NCBI RefSeq assembly: GCF_910592395.1
Contig: NC_088319.1
Span: 9,426,001 to 9,490,000, forward strand
From: Lineus longissimus
Taxonomy: Eukaryota; Nemertea; Pilidiophora; Heteronemertea; Lineidae
Direction of reading: 5' to 3'
Length of the DNA: 64,000 nucleotides
Shown here: one piece after another, positions 6,229 through 18,733 of the stretch
How positions within the stretch are numbered: the stretch's first letter is position 1
Layout: each line of letters starts with the position of its first letter
Notes under the pieces: model-generated
Databases searched by the model: none
Seen by the model: only the letters and a program-made list of their open reading frames with translations
Told to the model about the DNA's origin: nothing
Position numbers and translations under genes: made by a program

Positions 6229-7063
6229 ACTACCCTGCGATGGCAGGGCTGCAAAAATGTCTATAGGTCTCGTTAGGGAGTTTTTCCCAAATGTACGCGA
6301 TGATGAAGTGCCCCATTAACAGGACGTTACATCTATTTTAAAATGAGTTTTCAAAGTGAATGCATGAGGACAACCCATTTGTGTCGTATATCACTGGAAA
6401 CGCCCGATTCCCCTGATTCTGCAGGATGTTAAATCGGGCATTTTATTTCTTTAAATAAATCATTAGCGTCGCATTTGCTCCTAGCTCTGTTCATCATCCC
6501 AAATGGCAATATTGCCAATTGGGCCGAACAATCACGAAAAACCCCAAATATTATACATTTCTTCCTGAATAATTCTTACAGAGACCATTCTCCCATGAAA
6601 GACAGTTGATTACGCTATACAAAAATCAAAAAAAAATCGAGGGTCAACCATTGAACTTCTGAGATATGTTGAATTTTGCACAAATCAGCGAAAAACGCAC
6701 CAACTGGCACTGGACGGCATTTCAACACGGGGCCGACGCACATCCCAAGTTCAGTGTACACATACGTCGGCAACAACAGTATAAATGCGTAGTTTCTTGT
6801 TAGTCGTCTTTTGAGTAGCGCTCTAGGTTTCAGAAACTCAAAAAAACATGTCTTTGCCAAAACAACTGCTGAATCAACGCTGACATACTGTAAGGACCGA
6901 GAAATCAGTGATTTTAGGAACTACGGTTAGGGGTTGACCGCACATGAATAAAAAAAAAAACTCCCTAATGAGACCATAGACTCATTAGAGTGTTCCTCTC
7001 TACGGAAATCTTTAGTAAAAGGCGAAAGATTTATGCGTGGAATCGAAGAGAAACCAGAGTGAT
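6229..7063 (-). pseudogene. U5 snRNA gene split by TIR element, unit 3
   Basis: 5' domain at 6976-7063 with intact loop I; 3' portion at 6229-6265 with intact hairpin. The spacer just beyond the 3' portion has the longest G-run of the array (near 6157-6166). Confidence 0.82.
6266..6975. mobile_element. TIR element in U5, unit 3
   Basis: 710 bp, ATA on both sides; closest in sequence to the copies in units 1 and 2. Confidence 0.85.
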
Positions 7064-7403
7064 GGTGTCCAGCCCGAGTTGGCTAGAGCTTGCCAAGTTG
7101 TTCATTATGTGTTTTGATTTTGGAAAATGGGATGCCGAGTAGTTCCTGAGTCTGTAGACAAAAGAAATGTATTGCAAGCTATTCGTAATGATCTGATGAA
7201 CATATCATTCAGCTCGTCGTCAGTTGTCGCCTCATCCATGTAGGCCATGTCAATTGCGGATCATCGAGAAAAAGTCAGGGAAATACAAAAAATGACCACG
7301 CTTACGTTATCTAGCTTTGACCTTTGACCTTTGGTCAGTTCCAGCCGTCCCAACCGTGCAGTGATATTGGAAGAATTATGAGAAAAAAATAACGAAAAAA
7401 CTG

Positions 7404-7523
7404 AAGTCTACAACACGTGGTATTCAGAGGCGGTCACCCATCAACGTACTAACCACGCTCGACGTTGCTTGGCTTCGGTGATCGGACGAGAACCGGTGTT
7501 TTCAACATGATATGGTCGTAGAC
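7404..7523 (-). rRNA. 5S ribosomal RNA, unit 3 (unit lacking gene B)
   Basis: Complete 120-nt copy with intact box A and C. It is retained although the neighbouring gene B and promoter are deleted. Confidence 0.9.
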
Positions 7524-7647
7524 ATCAGAGGCCGACTTTTTGGGCTAGTTATAACAGTAGGCCAGCGACATAATTACAAACTGCATACATTTAATTTCTG
7601 TTGACATGTTATATTGTGACAGGTTGGTCTCTTTGGAAATATTTTGT

Positions 7648-7663
7648 GGTTCTGAAAAGAACC
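7648..7663 (-). terminator. Orphan gene B stem-loop in the deleted unit
   Basis: Histone-type stem-loop of the missing gene B, intact but with no coding region upstream. The deletion begins 11 bp beyond it. Confidence 0.85.
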
Positions 7664-7675
7664 GTTTGGTGTAAT

Positions 7676-7753
7676 GCATGCGAAAGAGCCGCCGAGAAGA
7701 GTCGACTACAAAAAGAAATGCAAGAGGAGCTTATGAGCAAAAGAGTAGAATGA
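7676..7753 (+). pseudogene. Gene A 3' fragment left by a 906 bp deletion
   Basis: Only the last 25 codons (from ACERAAEK) and the TGA remain, joined at 7674/7675 to the base just past the gene B stop codon. The deletion removes all of gene B, the promoter and 69 codons of A. The stem-loop survives at 7774-7789, facing the gene B stem-loop about 110 bp away. Confidence 0.85.
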
Positions 7754-8139
7754 GTCTTTATAATAATTAAAACGGTTCTTTTCAGAACCAATCAAAATAG
7801 TAAAATGAGATAATTCTGTGCAATTACAGTAGTTTGCTTCGATGTAAAAAGAAGGGGCGAATGTCTCCCTTGAAATAGCTCGTTGCTAGCCAAAGAAAAC
7901 GATGCTGGGCCTGTTGGTGACGTCATCACAGACGGACCAATGACGTCACTAAGTGAATATCATCCCAGTTGACCGCAAGTCCGAACAAACTTTTAATACT
8001 CGCCAAGGCAAATCATTCTTCAGTGTGAGACTAAATTCTCTATTGGGCGGTGATGACGGTGGTGGTGGGGAGGGGGGCAGCTTATCAGTTTATAACTTTG
8101 AGGTATGAGGTTGGTTGGATTGGAGTCACTTTGGCATTA

Positions 8140-8975
8140 ACTACCATGCGATGGCAGGGCTGCAAAAATGTCTATAGGTCTCGTTAGGGAGTTTTTCCCA
8201 AATGTACGCGATGATGAAGTGCCCCATTAACAGGACGTAACATCTATTTTAAAATGAGTTTTCAAAGTTAATGCATGAGGACAACCCATTTGTGCCGTAT
8301 ATCACTGGAAACGCCCGATTCCCCTGATTCTGCAGGATGTTAAATCGGGCATTTTATTTCTTTAAATAAATCATTAGCGTCGCATTTGCTCCTAGCTCTG
8401 TTCACCATCCCAAATGGCAATATTGCCAATTGGGCCGGAGAATCACGAAAAACCCCAAATATTATACATTTCTTCCTGAATAATTCTTACAGAGACCATT
8501 TTCCCATGAAAGACAGTTGCTTACGCTATACAAAAATCAAAAAAAAATCGAGGGTCAACCATTGAACTTTTGAGATATGTTGAATTTTGCACAAATCAGC
8601 GAAAAACGCACCAACTGGCACTGGACGGCATTTCAACACGGGGCCGACGCACATCCCAAGTTCAGTGTACACATACGTCGGCAACAACAGTATAAATGCG
8701 TAGTTTCTTGTTAGTCGTCTTTTGAGTAGCGCTCTAGGTTTCAGAAACTCAAAAAAGACATGTCTTTGCCAAAACAACTGCTGAATCAACGCTGACATAC
8801 TGTAAGGACCGAGAAATCAGTGATTTTAGGAACTACGGTTAGGGGTTGACCGCGCATGAATAACAAAAAAAACTCCCTAATGAGACCATAGACTCATTAG
8901 AGTGTTCCTCTCTACGGAAATCTTTAGTAAAAGGCGAAAGATTTATGCGTGGAATCGAAGAGAAACCAGAGTGAT
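8140..8975 (-). pseudogene. U5 snRNA gene split by TIR element, unit 4
   Basis: 5' domain at 8888-8975; 3' portion at 8140-8176. The 3' hairpin has lost a pair (CCATGC for CCCTGC on the + strand), as expected for a gene no longer under selection. Confidence 0.8.
8177..8887. mobile_element. TIR element in U5, unit 4
   Basis: 711 bp, ATA on both sides. It carries AAAAAAGACATG instead of AAAAAACATG near the right third. Confidence 0.85.
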
Positions 8976-9314
8976 GGTGTCCAGCCCGAGTTGGCTAGAG
9001 CTTGCCAAGTTGTTCATTATGTGTTTGATTTTGGAAAATGGGATGCCGAGTAGTTCCTGAGTCTGTAGACAAAAGAAATGTATTGCAAGCTATTCGTAAT
9101 GATCTGATGAACATATCATTCAGCTCGTCGTCAGTTGTCGCCTCATCCATGTAGGCCATGTCAATTGCGGATCATCGAGAAAAAGTCAGGGAAATACAAA
9201 AAATGACCACGCTTACGTTATCTAGCTTTGACCTTTGACCTTTGGTCAGTTCCAGCCGTCCCAACCGTGCAGTGATATTGGAAGAATTATGAGAAAAAAA
9301 TAACGAAAAAACTG

Positions 9315-9434
9315 AAGTCTACAACACGTGGTATTCAGAGGCGGTCACCCATCAACGTACTAACCACGCTCGACGTTGCTTGGCTTCGGTGATCGGACGA
9401 GAACCGGTGTTTTCAACATGATATGGTCGTAGAC
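9315..9434 (-). rRNA. 5S ribosomal RNA, unit 4
   Basis: Complete 120-nt copy, matching the array consensus, with T-run terminators. Confidence 0.91.
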
Positions 9435-9585
9435 ATCAGAGGCCGACTTTTTGGGCTACTTATAACAGTAGGCCAGCGACATAATTACAAACTGCATACA
9501 TTTAATTTCTGTTGACATGTTATATTGTGACAGGTTGGTCTCTTTGTAAATATTTTGTGGTTCTGAAAAGAACCGTTTGGTGTAA

Positions 9586-9891
9586 CTAGCAATCACTGTC
9601 GTACTCATCGTCTTGAAGTAGAATCTCGTCGCCGAACAGCTCGCATCTCAACTCTGTCATCTTGTTTGCAGTGAGTTCGGCAAATTTGTAATAGGCGGCC
9701 CTGACACCCTCAAGGGTTACAAGCTGGAGTCGCCTGTTGTAGCGCATCGAGCGGTGACCCTCCTCGTTAGCGTGGTTGTACCGGAGTGTTATGTCTTGAA
9801 GCTTTCTGTCTATCATCACGATCTGGTCGCATGCCTTATAAAACTTTTCTTCAAGTTGGTGGAGTTGCGCTGACTTGGTTGAGTTTTCCAT
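9586..9891 (-). CDS. Gene B, unit 4
   Basis: 101 aa with the majority tail QDDEYDSDC. Stem-loop at 9559-9574; the downstream purine element has one change at its edge (TACAAAGAGAC). Confidence 0.83.
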   Translation of the reverse strand: MENSTKSAQLHQLEEKFYKACDQIVMIDRKLQDITLRYNHANEEGHRSMRYNRRLQLVTLEGVRAAYYKFAELTANKMTELRCELFGDEILLQDDEYDSDC

Positions 9892-10285
9892 GTTTTCTTT
9901 GGTGTCGGTTTGATATGTTCCGATGTTCACAGGTTGAATAGTGAACTGGGACGGGTTATCTCGTCCAATTTATACTTGTGCGGTCGCGTGTCACCCGGCA
10001 GCGTAATTACCATGTCAACTCGAGTTGACATTACTCATTCAGCCGAAATAGATTGATACGTCTCACCGGCCAAGCAATGATATCGCCTTGATTGTAATCA
10101 AATAATTGTATAGGCCTGGGCTCAATGTATCTGAGGAGTGAGTTAAAATCACCAATATGGCAATTAATAGGCCTAATTGGCACTTTTTCTCACCGAGTGA
10201 TTGTGAGTAGAGTATAAAATCCAAATCAACTCACTATTTCACCATTAATTCATCGACCATCGGGTCAACTTGAAAATTACCAACC

Positions 10286-10570
10286 ATGAAAACCACAATT
10301 GACCAGAGATTGCGAGCGGTTGAGAGAAAGTTTAAAACATCGGTGCGACAAGTCGGCGTCCTCGATAGACAGATTGACAGACTCCAAGCCCGATACAAGA
10401 GAGCCTACAATAGCAAGACCAATGCCGTGTTCAACAGCTTTCGTCTTCAACTTTCAACTGTAGAAGGTGTGCGTCAAGTGTTTTACCTCTATGCATGCGA
10501 AAGAGCCGCCGAGAAGAGTCGACTACAAAAAGAAATGCAAGAGGAGCTTATGAGCAAAAGAGTAGAATGA
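10286..10570 (+). CDS. Gene A, unit 4
   Basis: Protein identical to the reference copy. Stem-loop at 10591-10606. Confidence 0.83.
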   Translation: MKTTIDQRLRAVERKFKTSVRQVGVLDRQIDRLQARYKRAYNSKTNAVFNSFRLQLSTVEGVRQVFYLYACERAAEKSRLQKEMQEELMSKRVE

Positions 10571-10951
10571 GTCTTTATAATAATTAAAACGGTTCTTTTC
10601 AGAACCAATCAAAATAGTAAAATGAGATAATTCTGTGCAATTAGTTTGCTTCGATGTAAAAAGAAGGGGCGAATGTCTCCCTTGAAATAGCTCGTTGCTA
10701 GCCAAAGAAAACGATGCTGGGCATGTTGGTGACGTCATCACAGACGGACCAATGACGTCACTAAGTGAATATCATCCCAGTTGACCGCAAGTCCGAACAA
10801 ACTTTTAATACTCGCCAAGGCAAATCATTCTTCAGTGTGCGACTAAATTCTCTATTGGGCGGTGATGACGGTGGTGGTGGGGAGGGGGGCAGCTTATCAG
10901 TTTATAACTTTGAGGTATGAGGTTGGTTGGATTGGAGTCACTTTGGCATTA

Positions 10952-11787
10952 ACTACCCTGCGATGGCAGGGCTGCAAAAATGTCTATAGGTCTCGTTAGG
11001 GAGTTTTTCCCAAATGTACGCGATGATGAAGTGCCCCATTAACAGGACGTAACATCTATTTTAAAATGAGTTTTCAAAGTGAATGCATGAGGACAACCCA
11101 TTTGTGTCGTATATCACTGGAAACGCCCGATTCCCCTGATTCTGCAGGATGTTAAATCGGGCATTTTATTTCCTTAAATAAATCATTAGCGTCGCATTTG
11201 CTCCTAGCTCTGTTCACCATCCCAAATGGCAATATTGCCAATTGGGCCGGAGAATCACGAAAAACCCCAAATATTATACATTTCTTCCTGAATAATTCTT
11301 ACAGAGACCATTTTCCCATGAAAGACAGTTGCTTACGCTATACAAAAATCAAAAAAAAATCGAGGGTCAACCATTGAACTTTTGAGATATGTTGAATTTT
11401 GCACAAATCAGCGAAAAACGCACCAACTGGCACTGGACGGCATTTCAACACGGGGCCGACGCACATCCCAAGTTCAGTGTACACATACGTCGGCAACAAC
11501 AGTATAAATGCGTAGTTTCTTGTTAGTCGCCTATTGAGTAGCTCTCTAGGTTTCAGAAACTCAAAAAAACATGTCTTTGCCAAAACAACTGCTGAATCAA
11601 CGCTGACATACTGTAAGGACCGAGAAATCAGTGATTTTAGGAACTACGGTTAGGGGTTGACCGCGCATGAATAACAAAAAAAAACTCCCTAATGAGACCA
11701 TAGACTCATTAGAGTGTTCCTCTCTACGGAAATCTTTAGTAAAAGGCGAAAGATTTATGCGTGGAATCGAAGAGAAACCAGAGTGAT
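10952..11787 (-). pseudogene. U5 snRNA gene split by TIR element, unit 5
   Basis: 5' domain at 11700-11787; 3' portion at 10952-10988; both match the array consensus. Confidence 0.82.
10989..11699. mobile_element. TIR element in U5, unit 5
   Basis: 711 bp, ATA on both sides. It has TTTCCTTAAATA for TTTCTTTAAATA after the internal hairpin. Confidence 0.85.
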
Positions 11788-12126
11788 GGTGTCCAGCCCG
11801 AGTTGGCTAGAGCTTGCCAAGTTGTTCATTATGTGTTTGATTTTGGAAAATGGGATGCCGAGTAGTTCCTGAGTCTGTAGACAAAAGAAATGTATTGCAA
11901 GCTATTCGTAATGATCTGATGAACATATCATTCAGCTCGTCGTCAGTTGTCGCCTCATCCATGTAGGCCATGTCAATTGCGGATCATCGAGAAAAAGTCA
12001 GGGAAATACAAAAAATGACCACGCTTACGTTATCTAGCTTTGACCTTTGACCTTTGGTCAGTTCCAGCCGTCCCAACCGTGCAGTGATATTGGAAGAATT
12101 ATGAGAAAAAAATAACGAAAAAACTG

Positions 12127-12246
12127 AAGTCTACAACACGTGGTATTCAGAGGCGGTCACCCATCAACGTACTAACCACGCTCGACGTTGCTTGGCTTCG
12201 GTGATCGGACGAGAACCGGTGTTTTCAACATGATATGGTCGTAGAC
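12127..12246 (-). rRNA. 5S ribosomal RNA, unit 5
   Basis: Complete consensus copy of 120 nt. Confidence 0.91.
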
Positions 12247-12397
12247 ATCAGAGGCCGACTTTTTGGGCTAGTTATAACAGTAGGCCAGCGACATAATTAC
12301 AAACTGCATACATTTAATTTCTATTGACATGTTATATTGTGACAGGTTGGTCTCTTTGGAAATATTTTGTGGTTCTGAAAAGAACCGTTTGGTGTAA

Positions 12398-12703
12398 CTA
12401 GCAATCACTGTCGTACTCATCGTCTTGAAGTAGAATCTCGTCGCCGAACAGCTCGCATCTCAACTCTGTCATCTTGTTTGCAGTGAGTTCGGCAAATTTG
12501 TAATAGGCGGCCCTGACACCCTCAAGGGTTACAAGCTGGAGTCGCCTGTTGTAGCGCATCGAGCGGTGACCCTCCTCGTTAGCGTGGTTGTACCGGAGTG
12601 TTATGTCTTGAAGCTTTCTGTCTATCATCACGATCTGGTCGCATGCCTTATAAAACTTTTCTTCAAGTTGGTGGAGTTGCGCTGACTTGGTTGAGTTTTC
12701 CAT
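12398..12703 (-). CDS. Gene B, unit 5
   Basis: Consensus 101-aa protein. Stem-loop at 12371-12386. Confidence 0.83.
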   Translation of the reverse strand: MENSTKSAQLHQLEEKFYKACDQIVMIDRKLQDITLRYNHANEEGHRSMRYNRRLQLVTLEGVRAAYYKFAELTANKMTELRCELFGDEILLQDDEYDSDC

Positions 12704-13097
12704 GTTTTCTTTGGTGTCGGTTTGATATGTTCCGATGTTCACAGGTTGAATAGTGAACTGGGACGGGTTATCTCGTCCAATTTATACTTGTGCGGTCGCG
12801 TGTCACCCGGCAGCGTAATTACCATGTCAACTCGAGTTGACATTACTCATTCAGCCGAAATAGATTGATACGTCTCACCGGCCAAGCAATGATATCGCCT
12901 TGATTGTAATCAAATAATTGTATAGGCCTGGGCTCAATGTATCTGAGGAGTGAGTTAAAATCACCAATATGGCAATTAATAGGCCTAATTGGCACTTTTT
13001 CTCACCGAGTGATTGTGAGTAGAGTATAAAATCCAAATCAACTCACTATTTCACCATTAATTCATCGACCATCGGGTCAACTTGAAAATTACCAACC

Positions 13098-13382
13098 ATG
13101 AAAACCACAATTGACCAGAGATTGCGAGCGGTTGAGAGAAAGTTTAAAACATCGGTGCGACAAGTCGGCGTCCTCGATAGACAGATTGACAGACTCCAAG
13201 CCCGATACAAGAGAGCCTACAATAGCAAGACCAATGCCGTGTTCAACAGCTTTCGTCTTCAACTTTCAACTGTAGAAGGTGTGCGTCAAGTGTTTTACCT
13301 CTATGCATGCGAAAGAGCCGCCGAGAAGAGTCGACTACAAAAAGAAATGCAAGAGGAGCTTATGAGCAAAAGAGTAGAATGA
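13098..13382 (+). CDS. Gene A, unit 5
   Basis: Consensus 94-aa protein. Stem-loop at 13403-13418. Confidence 0.83.
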   Translation: MKTTIDQRLRAVERKFKTSVRQVGVLDRQIDRLQARYKRAYNSKTNAVFNSFRLQLSTVEGVRQVFYLYACERAAEKSRLQKEMQEELMSKRVE

Positions 13383-13763
13383 GTCTTTATAATAATTAAA
13401 ACGGTTCTTTTCAGAACCAATCAAAATAGTAAAATGAGATAATTCTGTGCAATTAGTTTGCTTCGATGTAAAAAGAAGGGGCGAATGTCTCCCTTGAAAT
13501 AGCTCGTTGCTAGCCAAAGAAAACGATGCTGGGCATGTTGGTGACGTCATCACAGACGGACCAATGACGTCACTAAGTGAATATCATCCCAGTTGACCGC
13601 AAGTCCGAACAAACTTTTAATACTCGCCAAGGCAAATCATTCTTCAGTGTGCGACTAAATTCTCTATTGGGCGGTGATGACGGTGGTGGTGGGGAGGGGG
13701 GCAGCTTATCAGTTTATAACTTTGAGGTATGAGGTTGGTTGGATTGGAGTCACTTTGGCATTA

Positions 13764-14605
13764 ACTACCCTGCGATGGCAGGGCTGCAAAAATGTCTATA
13801 GGTCTCGTTAGGGAGTTTTTCCCAAATGTACGCGATGATGAAGTGCCCCGCCCCATTAACAGGACGTAACATCTATTTTAAAATGAGTTTTCAAAGTGAA
13901 TGCATGAGGACAACCCATTTGTGTCGTATATCACTGGAAACGCCCGATTCCCCTGATTCTGCAGGATGTTAAATCGGGCATTTTATTTCTTTAAATAAAT
14001 CATTAGCGTCGCATTTGCTCCTAGCTCTGTTCACCATCCCAAATGGCAATATTGCCAATTGGGCCGGACAATCACGAAAAACCCCAAATATTATACATTT
14101 CTTCCTGAATAATTCTTACAGAGACCATTCTCCCATGAAAGACAGTTGCTTACGCTATACAAAAATCAAAAAAAAATCGAGGGTCAACCATTGAACTTTT
14201 GAGATATGTTGAATTTTGCACAAATCAGCGAAAAACGCACCAACTGGCACTGGACGGCATTTCAACACGGGGCCGACGCACATCCCAAGTTCAGTGTACA
14301 CATACGTCGGCAACAACAGTATAAATGCGTAGTTTCTTGTTAGTCGCCTATTGAGTAGCGCTCTAGGTTTCAGAAACTCAAAAAAAACATGTCTTTGCCA
14401 AAACAACTGCTGAATCAACGCTGACATACTGTAAGGACCGAGAAATCAGTGATTTTAGGAACTATGGTTAGGGGTTGACCGCGCATGAATAACAAAAAAA
14501 ACCTCCCTAATGAGACCATAGACTCATTAGAGTGTTCCTCTCTACGGAAATCTTTAGTAAAAGGCGAAAGATTTATGCGTGGAATCGAAGAGAAACCAGA
14601 GTGAT
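13764..14605 (-). pseudogene. U5 snRNA gene split by TIR element, unit 6
   Basis: 5' domain at 14518-14605; 3' portion at 13764-13800; both consensus. Confidence 0.82.
13801..14517. mobile_element. TIR element in U5, unit 6
   Basis: 717 bp. The extra length is a 6-bp-scale duplication (GCCCCGCCCC) shared with units 7 and 12. ATA on both sides. Confidence 0.85.
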
Positions 14606-14944
14606 GGTGTCCAGCCCGAGTTGGCTAGAGCTTGCCAAGTTGTTCATTATGTGTTTGATTTTGGAAAATGGGATGCCGAGTAGTTCCTGAGTCTGTAGAC
14701 AAAAGAAATGTATTGCAAGCTATTCGTAATGATCTGATGAACATATCATTCAGCTCGTCGTCAGTTGTCGCCTCATCCATGTAGGCCATGTCAATTGCCG
14801 ATCATCGAGAAAAAGTCAGGGAAATACAAAAAATGACCACGCTTACGTTATCTAGCTTTGACCTTTGACCTTTGGTCAGTTCCAGCCGTCCCAACCGTGC
14901 AGTGATATTGGAAGAATTATGAGAAAAAAATAACGAAAAAACTG

Positions 14945-15064
14945 AAGTCTACAACACGTGGTATTCAGAGGCGGTCACCCATCAACGTACTAACCACGCT
15001 CGACGTTGCTTGGCTTCGGTGATCGGACGAGAACCGGTGTTTTCAACATGATATGGTCGTAGAC
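14945..15064 (-). rRNA. 5S ribosomal RNA, unit 6
   Basis: Complete consensus copy of 120 nt. Confidence 0.91.
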
Positions 15065-15215
15065 ATCAGAGGCCGACTTTTTGGGCTAGTTATAACAGTA
15101 GGCCAGCGACATAATTACAAACTGCATACATTTAATTTCTGTTGACATGTTATATTGTGACAGGTTGGTCTCTTTGGAAATATTTTGTGGTTCTGAAAAG
15201 AACCGTTTGGTGTAA

Positions 15216-15521
15216 CTAGCAATCACTGTCGTACTCATCGTCTTGAAGTAGAATCTCGTCGCCGAACAGCTCGCATCTCAACTCTGTCATCTTGTTTGCA
15301 GTGAGTTCGGCAAATTTGTAATAGGCGGCCCTGACACCCTCAAGGGTTACAAGCTGGAGTCGCCTGTTGTAGCGCATCGAGCGGTGACCCTCCTCGTTAG
15401 CGTGGTTGTACCGGAGTGTTATGTCTTGAAGCTTTCTGTCTATCATCACGATCTGGTCGCATGCCTTATAAAACTTTTCTTCAAGTTGGTGGAGTTGCGC
15501 TGACTTGGTTGAGTTTTCCAT
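15216..15521 (-). CDS. Gene B, unit 6
   Basis: Consensus 101-aa protein. Stem-loop at 15189-15204. Confidence 0.83.
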   Translation of the reverse strand: MENSTKSAQLHQLEEKFYKACDQIVMIDRKLQDITLRYNHANEEGHRSMRYNRRLQLVTLEGVRAAYYKFAELTANKMTELRCELFGDEILLQDDEYDSDC

Positions 15522-15915
15522 GTTTTCTTTGGTGTCGGTTTGATATGTTCCGATGTTCACAGGTTGAATAGTGAACTGGGACGGGTTATCTCGTCCAATT
15601 TATACTTGTGCGGTCGCGTGTCACCCGGCAGCGTAATTACCATGTCAACTCGAGTTGACATTACTCATTCAGCCGAAATAGATTGATACGTCTCACCGGC
15701 CAAGCAATGATATCGCCTTGATTGTAATCAAATAATTGTATAGGCCTGGGCTCAATGTATCTGAGGAGTGAGTTAAAATCACCAATATGGCAATTAATAG
15801 GCCTAATTGGCACTTTTTCTCACCGAGTGATTGTGAGTAGAGTATAAAATCCAAATCAACTCACTATTTCACCATTAATTCATCGACCATCGGGTCAACT
15901 TGAAAATTACCAACC

Positions 15916-16200
15916 ATGAAAACCACAATTGACCAGAGATTGCGAGCGGTTGAGAGAAAGTTTAAAACATCGGTGCGACAAGTCGGCGTCCTCGATAGAC
16001 AGATTGACAGACTCCAAGCCCGATACAAGAGAGCCTACAATAGCAAGACCAATGCCGTGTTCAACAGCTTTCGTCTTCAACTTTCAACTGTAGAAGGTGT
16101 GCGTCAAGTGTTTTACCTCTATGCATGCGAAAGAGCCGCCGAGAAGAGTCGACTACAAAAAGAAATGCAAGAGGAGCTTATGAGCAAAAGAGTAGAATGA
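15916..16200 (+). CDS. Gene A, unit 6
   Basis: Consensus 94-aa protein. Stem-loop at 16221-16236. Confidence 0.83.
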   Translation: MKTTIDQRLRAVERKFKTSVRQVGVLDRQIDRLQARYKRAYNSKTNAVFNSFRLQLSTVEGVRQVFYLYACERAAEKSRLQKEMQEELMSKRVE

Positions 16201-16581
16201 GTCTTTATAATAATTAAAACGGTTCTTTTCAGAACCAATCAAAATAGTAAAATGAGATAATTCTGTGCAATTAGTTTGCTTCGATGTAAAAAGAAGGGGC
16301 GAATGTCTCCCTTGAAATAGCTCGTTGCTAGCCAAAGAAAACGATGCTGGGCATGTTGGTGACGTCATCACAGACGGACCAATGACGTCACTAAGTGAAT
16401 ATCATCCCAGTTGACCGCAAGTCCGAACAAACTTTTAATACTCGCCAAGGCAAATCATTCTTCAGTGTGCGACTAAATTCTCTATTGGGCGGTGATGACG
16501 GTGGTGGTGGGGAGGGGGGCAGCTTATCAGTTTATAACTTTGAGGTATGAGGTTGGTTGGATTGGAGTCACTTTGGCATTA

Positions 16582-17423
16582 ACTACCCTGCGATGGCAGG
16601 GCTGCAAAAATGTCTATAGGTCTCGTTAGGGAGTTTTTCCCAAATGTACGCGATGATGAAGTGCCCCGCCCCATTAACAGGACGTAACATCTATTTTAAA
16701 ATGAGTTTTCAAAGTGAATGCATGAGGACAACCCATTTGTGTCGTATATCACTGGAAACGCCCGATTCCCCTGATTCTGCAGGATGTTAAATCGGGCATT
16801 TTATTTCTTTAAATAAATCATTAGCGTCGCATTTGCTCCAAGCTCTGTTCACCATCCCAAATGGCAATATTGCCAATTGGGCCGGACAATCACGAAAAAC
16901 CCCAAATATTATACATTTCTTCCTGAATAATTCTTACAGAGACCATTCTCCCATGAAAGACAGTTGCTTACGCTATACAAAAATCAAAAAAAAATCGAGG
17001 GTCAACCATTGAACTTTTGAGATATGTTGAATTTTGCACAAATCAGCGAAAAACGCACCAACTGGCACTGGACGGCATTTCAACACGGGGCCGACGCACA
17101 TCCCAAGTTCAGTGTACACATACGTCGGCAACAACAGTATAAATGCGTAGTTTCTTGTTAGTCGCCTATTGAGTAGCGCTCTAGGTTTCAGAAACTCAAA
17201 AAAAACATGTCTTTGCCAAAACAACTGCTGAATCAACGCTGACATACTGTAAGGACCGAGAAATCAGTGATTTTAGGAACTATGGTTAGGGGTTGACCGC
17301 GCATGAATAACAAAAAAAACCTCCCTAATGAGACCATAGACTCATTAGAGTGTTCCTCTCTACGGAAATCTTTAGTAAAAGGCGAAAGATTTATGCGTGG
17401 AATCGAAGAGAAACCAGAGTGAT
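16582..17423 (-). pseudogene. U5 snRNA gene split by TIR element, unit 7
   Basis: 5' domain at 17336-17423; 3' portion at 16582-16618; both consensus. Confidence 0.82.
16619..17335. mobile_element. TIR element in U5, unit 7
   Basis: 717 bp, nearly identical to the unit 6 copy, including the GCCCCGCCCC duplication and an ACTATGG variant near the right end. Confidence 0.85.
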
Positions 17424-17762
17424 GGTGTCCAGCCCGAGTTGGCTAGAGCTTGCCAAGTTGTTCATTATGTGTTTGATTTTGGAAAATGGGATGCCGAGTA
17501 GTTCCTGAGTCTGTAGACAAAAGAAATGTATTGCAAGCTATTCGTAATGATCTGATGAACATATCATTCAGCTCGTCGTCAGTTGTCGCCTCATCCATGT
17601 AGGCCATGTCAATTGCCGATCATCGAGAAAAAGTCAGGGAAATACAAAAAATGACCACGCTTACGTTATCTAGCTTTGACCTTTGACCTTTGGTCAGTTC
17701 CAGCCGTCCCAACCGTGCAGTGATATTGGAAGAATTATGAGAAAAAAATAACGAAAAAACTG

Positions 17763-17882
17763 AAGTCTACAACACGTGGTATTCAGAGGCGGTCACCCAT
17801 CAACGTACTAACCACGCTCGACGTTGCTTGGCTTCGGTGATCGGACGAGAACCGGTGTTTTCAACATGATATGGTCGTAGAC
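17763..17882 (-). rRNA. 5S ribosomal RNA, unit 7
   Basis: Complete consensus copy of 120 nt. Confidence 0.91.
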
Positions 17883-18033
17883 ATCAGAGGCCGACTTTTT
17901 GGGCTAGTTATAACAGTAGGCCAGCGACATAATTACAAACTGCATACATTTAATTTCTGTTGACATGTTATATTGTGACAGGTTGGTCTCTTTGGAAATA
18001 TTTTGTGGTTCTGAAAAGAACCGTTTGGTGTAA

Positions 18034-18339
18034 CTAGCAATCACTGTCGTACTCATCGTCTTGAAGTAGAATCTCGTCGCCGAACAGCTCGCATCTCAAC
18101 TCTGTCATCTTGTTTGCAGTGAGTTCGGCAAATTTGTAATAGGCGGCCCTGACACCCTCAAGGGTTACAAGCTGGAGTCGCCTGTTGTAGCGCATCGAGC
18201 GGTGACCCTCCTCGTTAGCGTGGTTGTACCGGAGTGTTATGTCTTGAAGCTTTCTGTCTATCATCACGATCTGGTCGCATGCCTTATAAAACTTTTCTTC
18301 AAGTTGGTGGAGTTGCGCTGACTTGGTTGAGTTTTCCAT
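18034..18339 (-). CDS. Gene B, unit 7
   Basis: Consensus 101-aa protein. Stem-loop at 18007-18022. Confidence 0.83.
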   Translation of the reverse strand: MENSTKSAQLHQLEEKFYKACDQIVMIDRKLQDITLRYNHANEEGHRSMRYNRRLQLVTLEGVRAAYYKFAELTANKMTELRCELFGDEILLQDDEYDSDC

Positions 18340-18733
18340 GTTTTCTTTGGTGTCGGTTTGATATGTTCCGATGTTCACAGGTTGAATAGTGAACTGGGAC
18401 GGGTTATCTCGTCCAATTTATACTTGTGCGGTCGCGTGTCACCCGGCAGCGTAATTACCATGTCAACTCGAGTTGACATTACTCATTCAGCCGAAATAGA
18501 TTGATACGTCTCACCGGCCAAGCAATGATATCGCCTTGATTGTAATCAAATAATTGTATAGGCCTGGGCTCAATGTATCTGAGGAGTGAGTTAAAATCAC
18601 CAATATGGCAATTAATAGGCCTAATTGGCACTTTTTCTCACCGAGTGATTGTGAGTAGAGTATAAAATCCAAATCAACTCACTATTTCACCATTAATTCA
18701 TCGACCATCGGGTCAACTTGAAAATTACCAACC

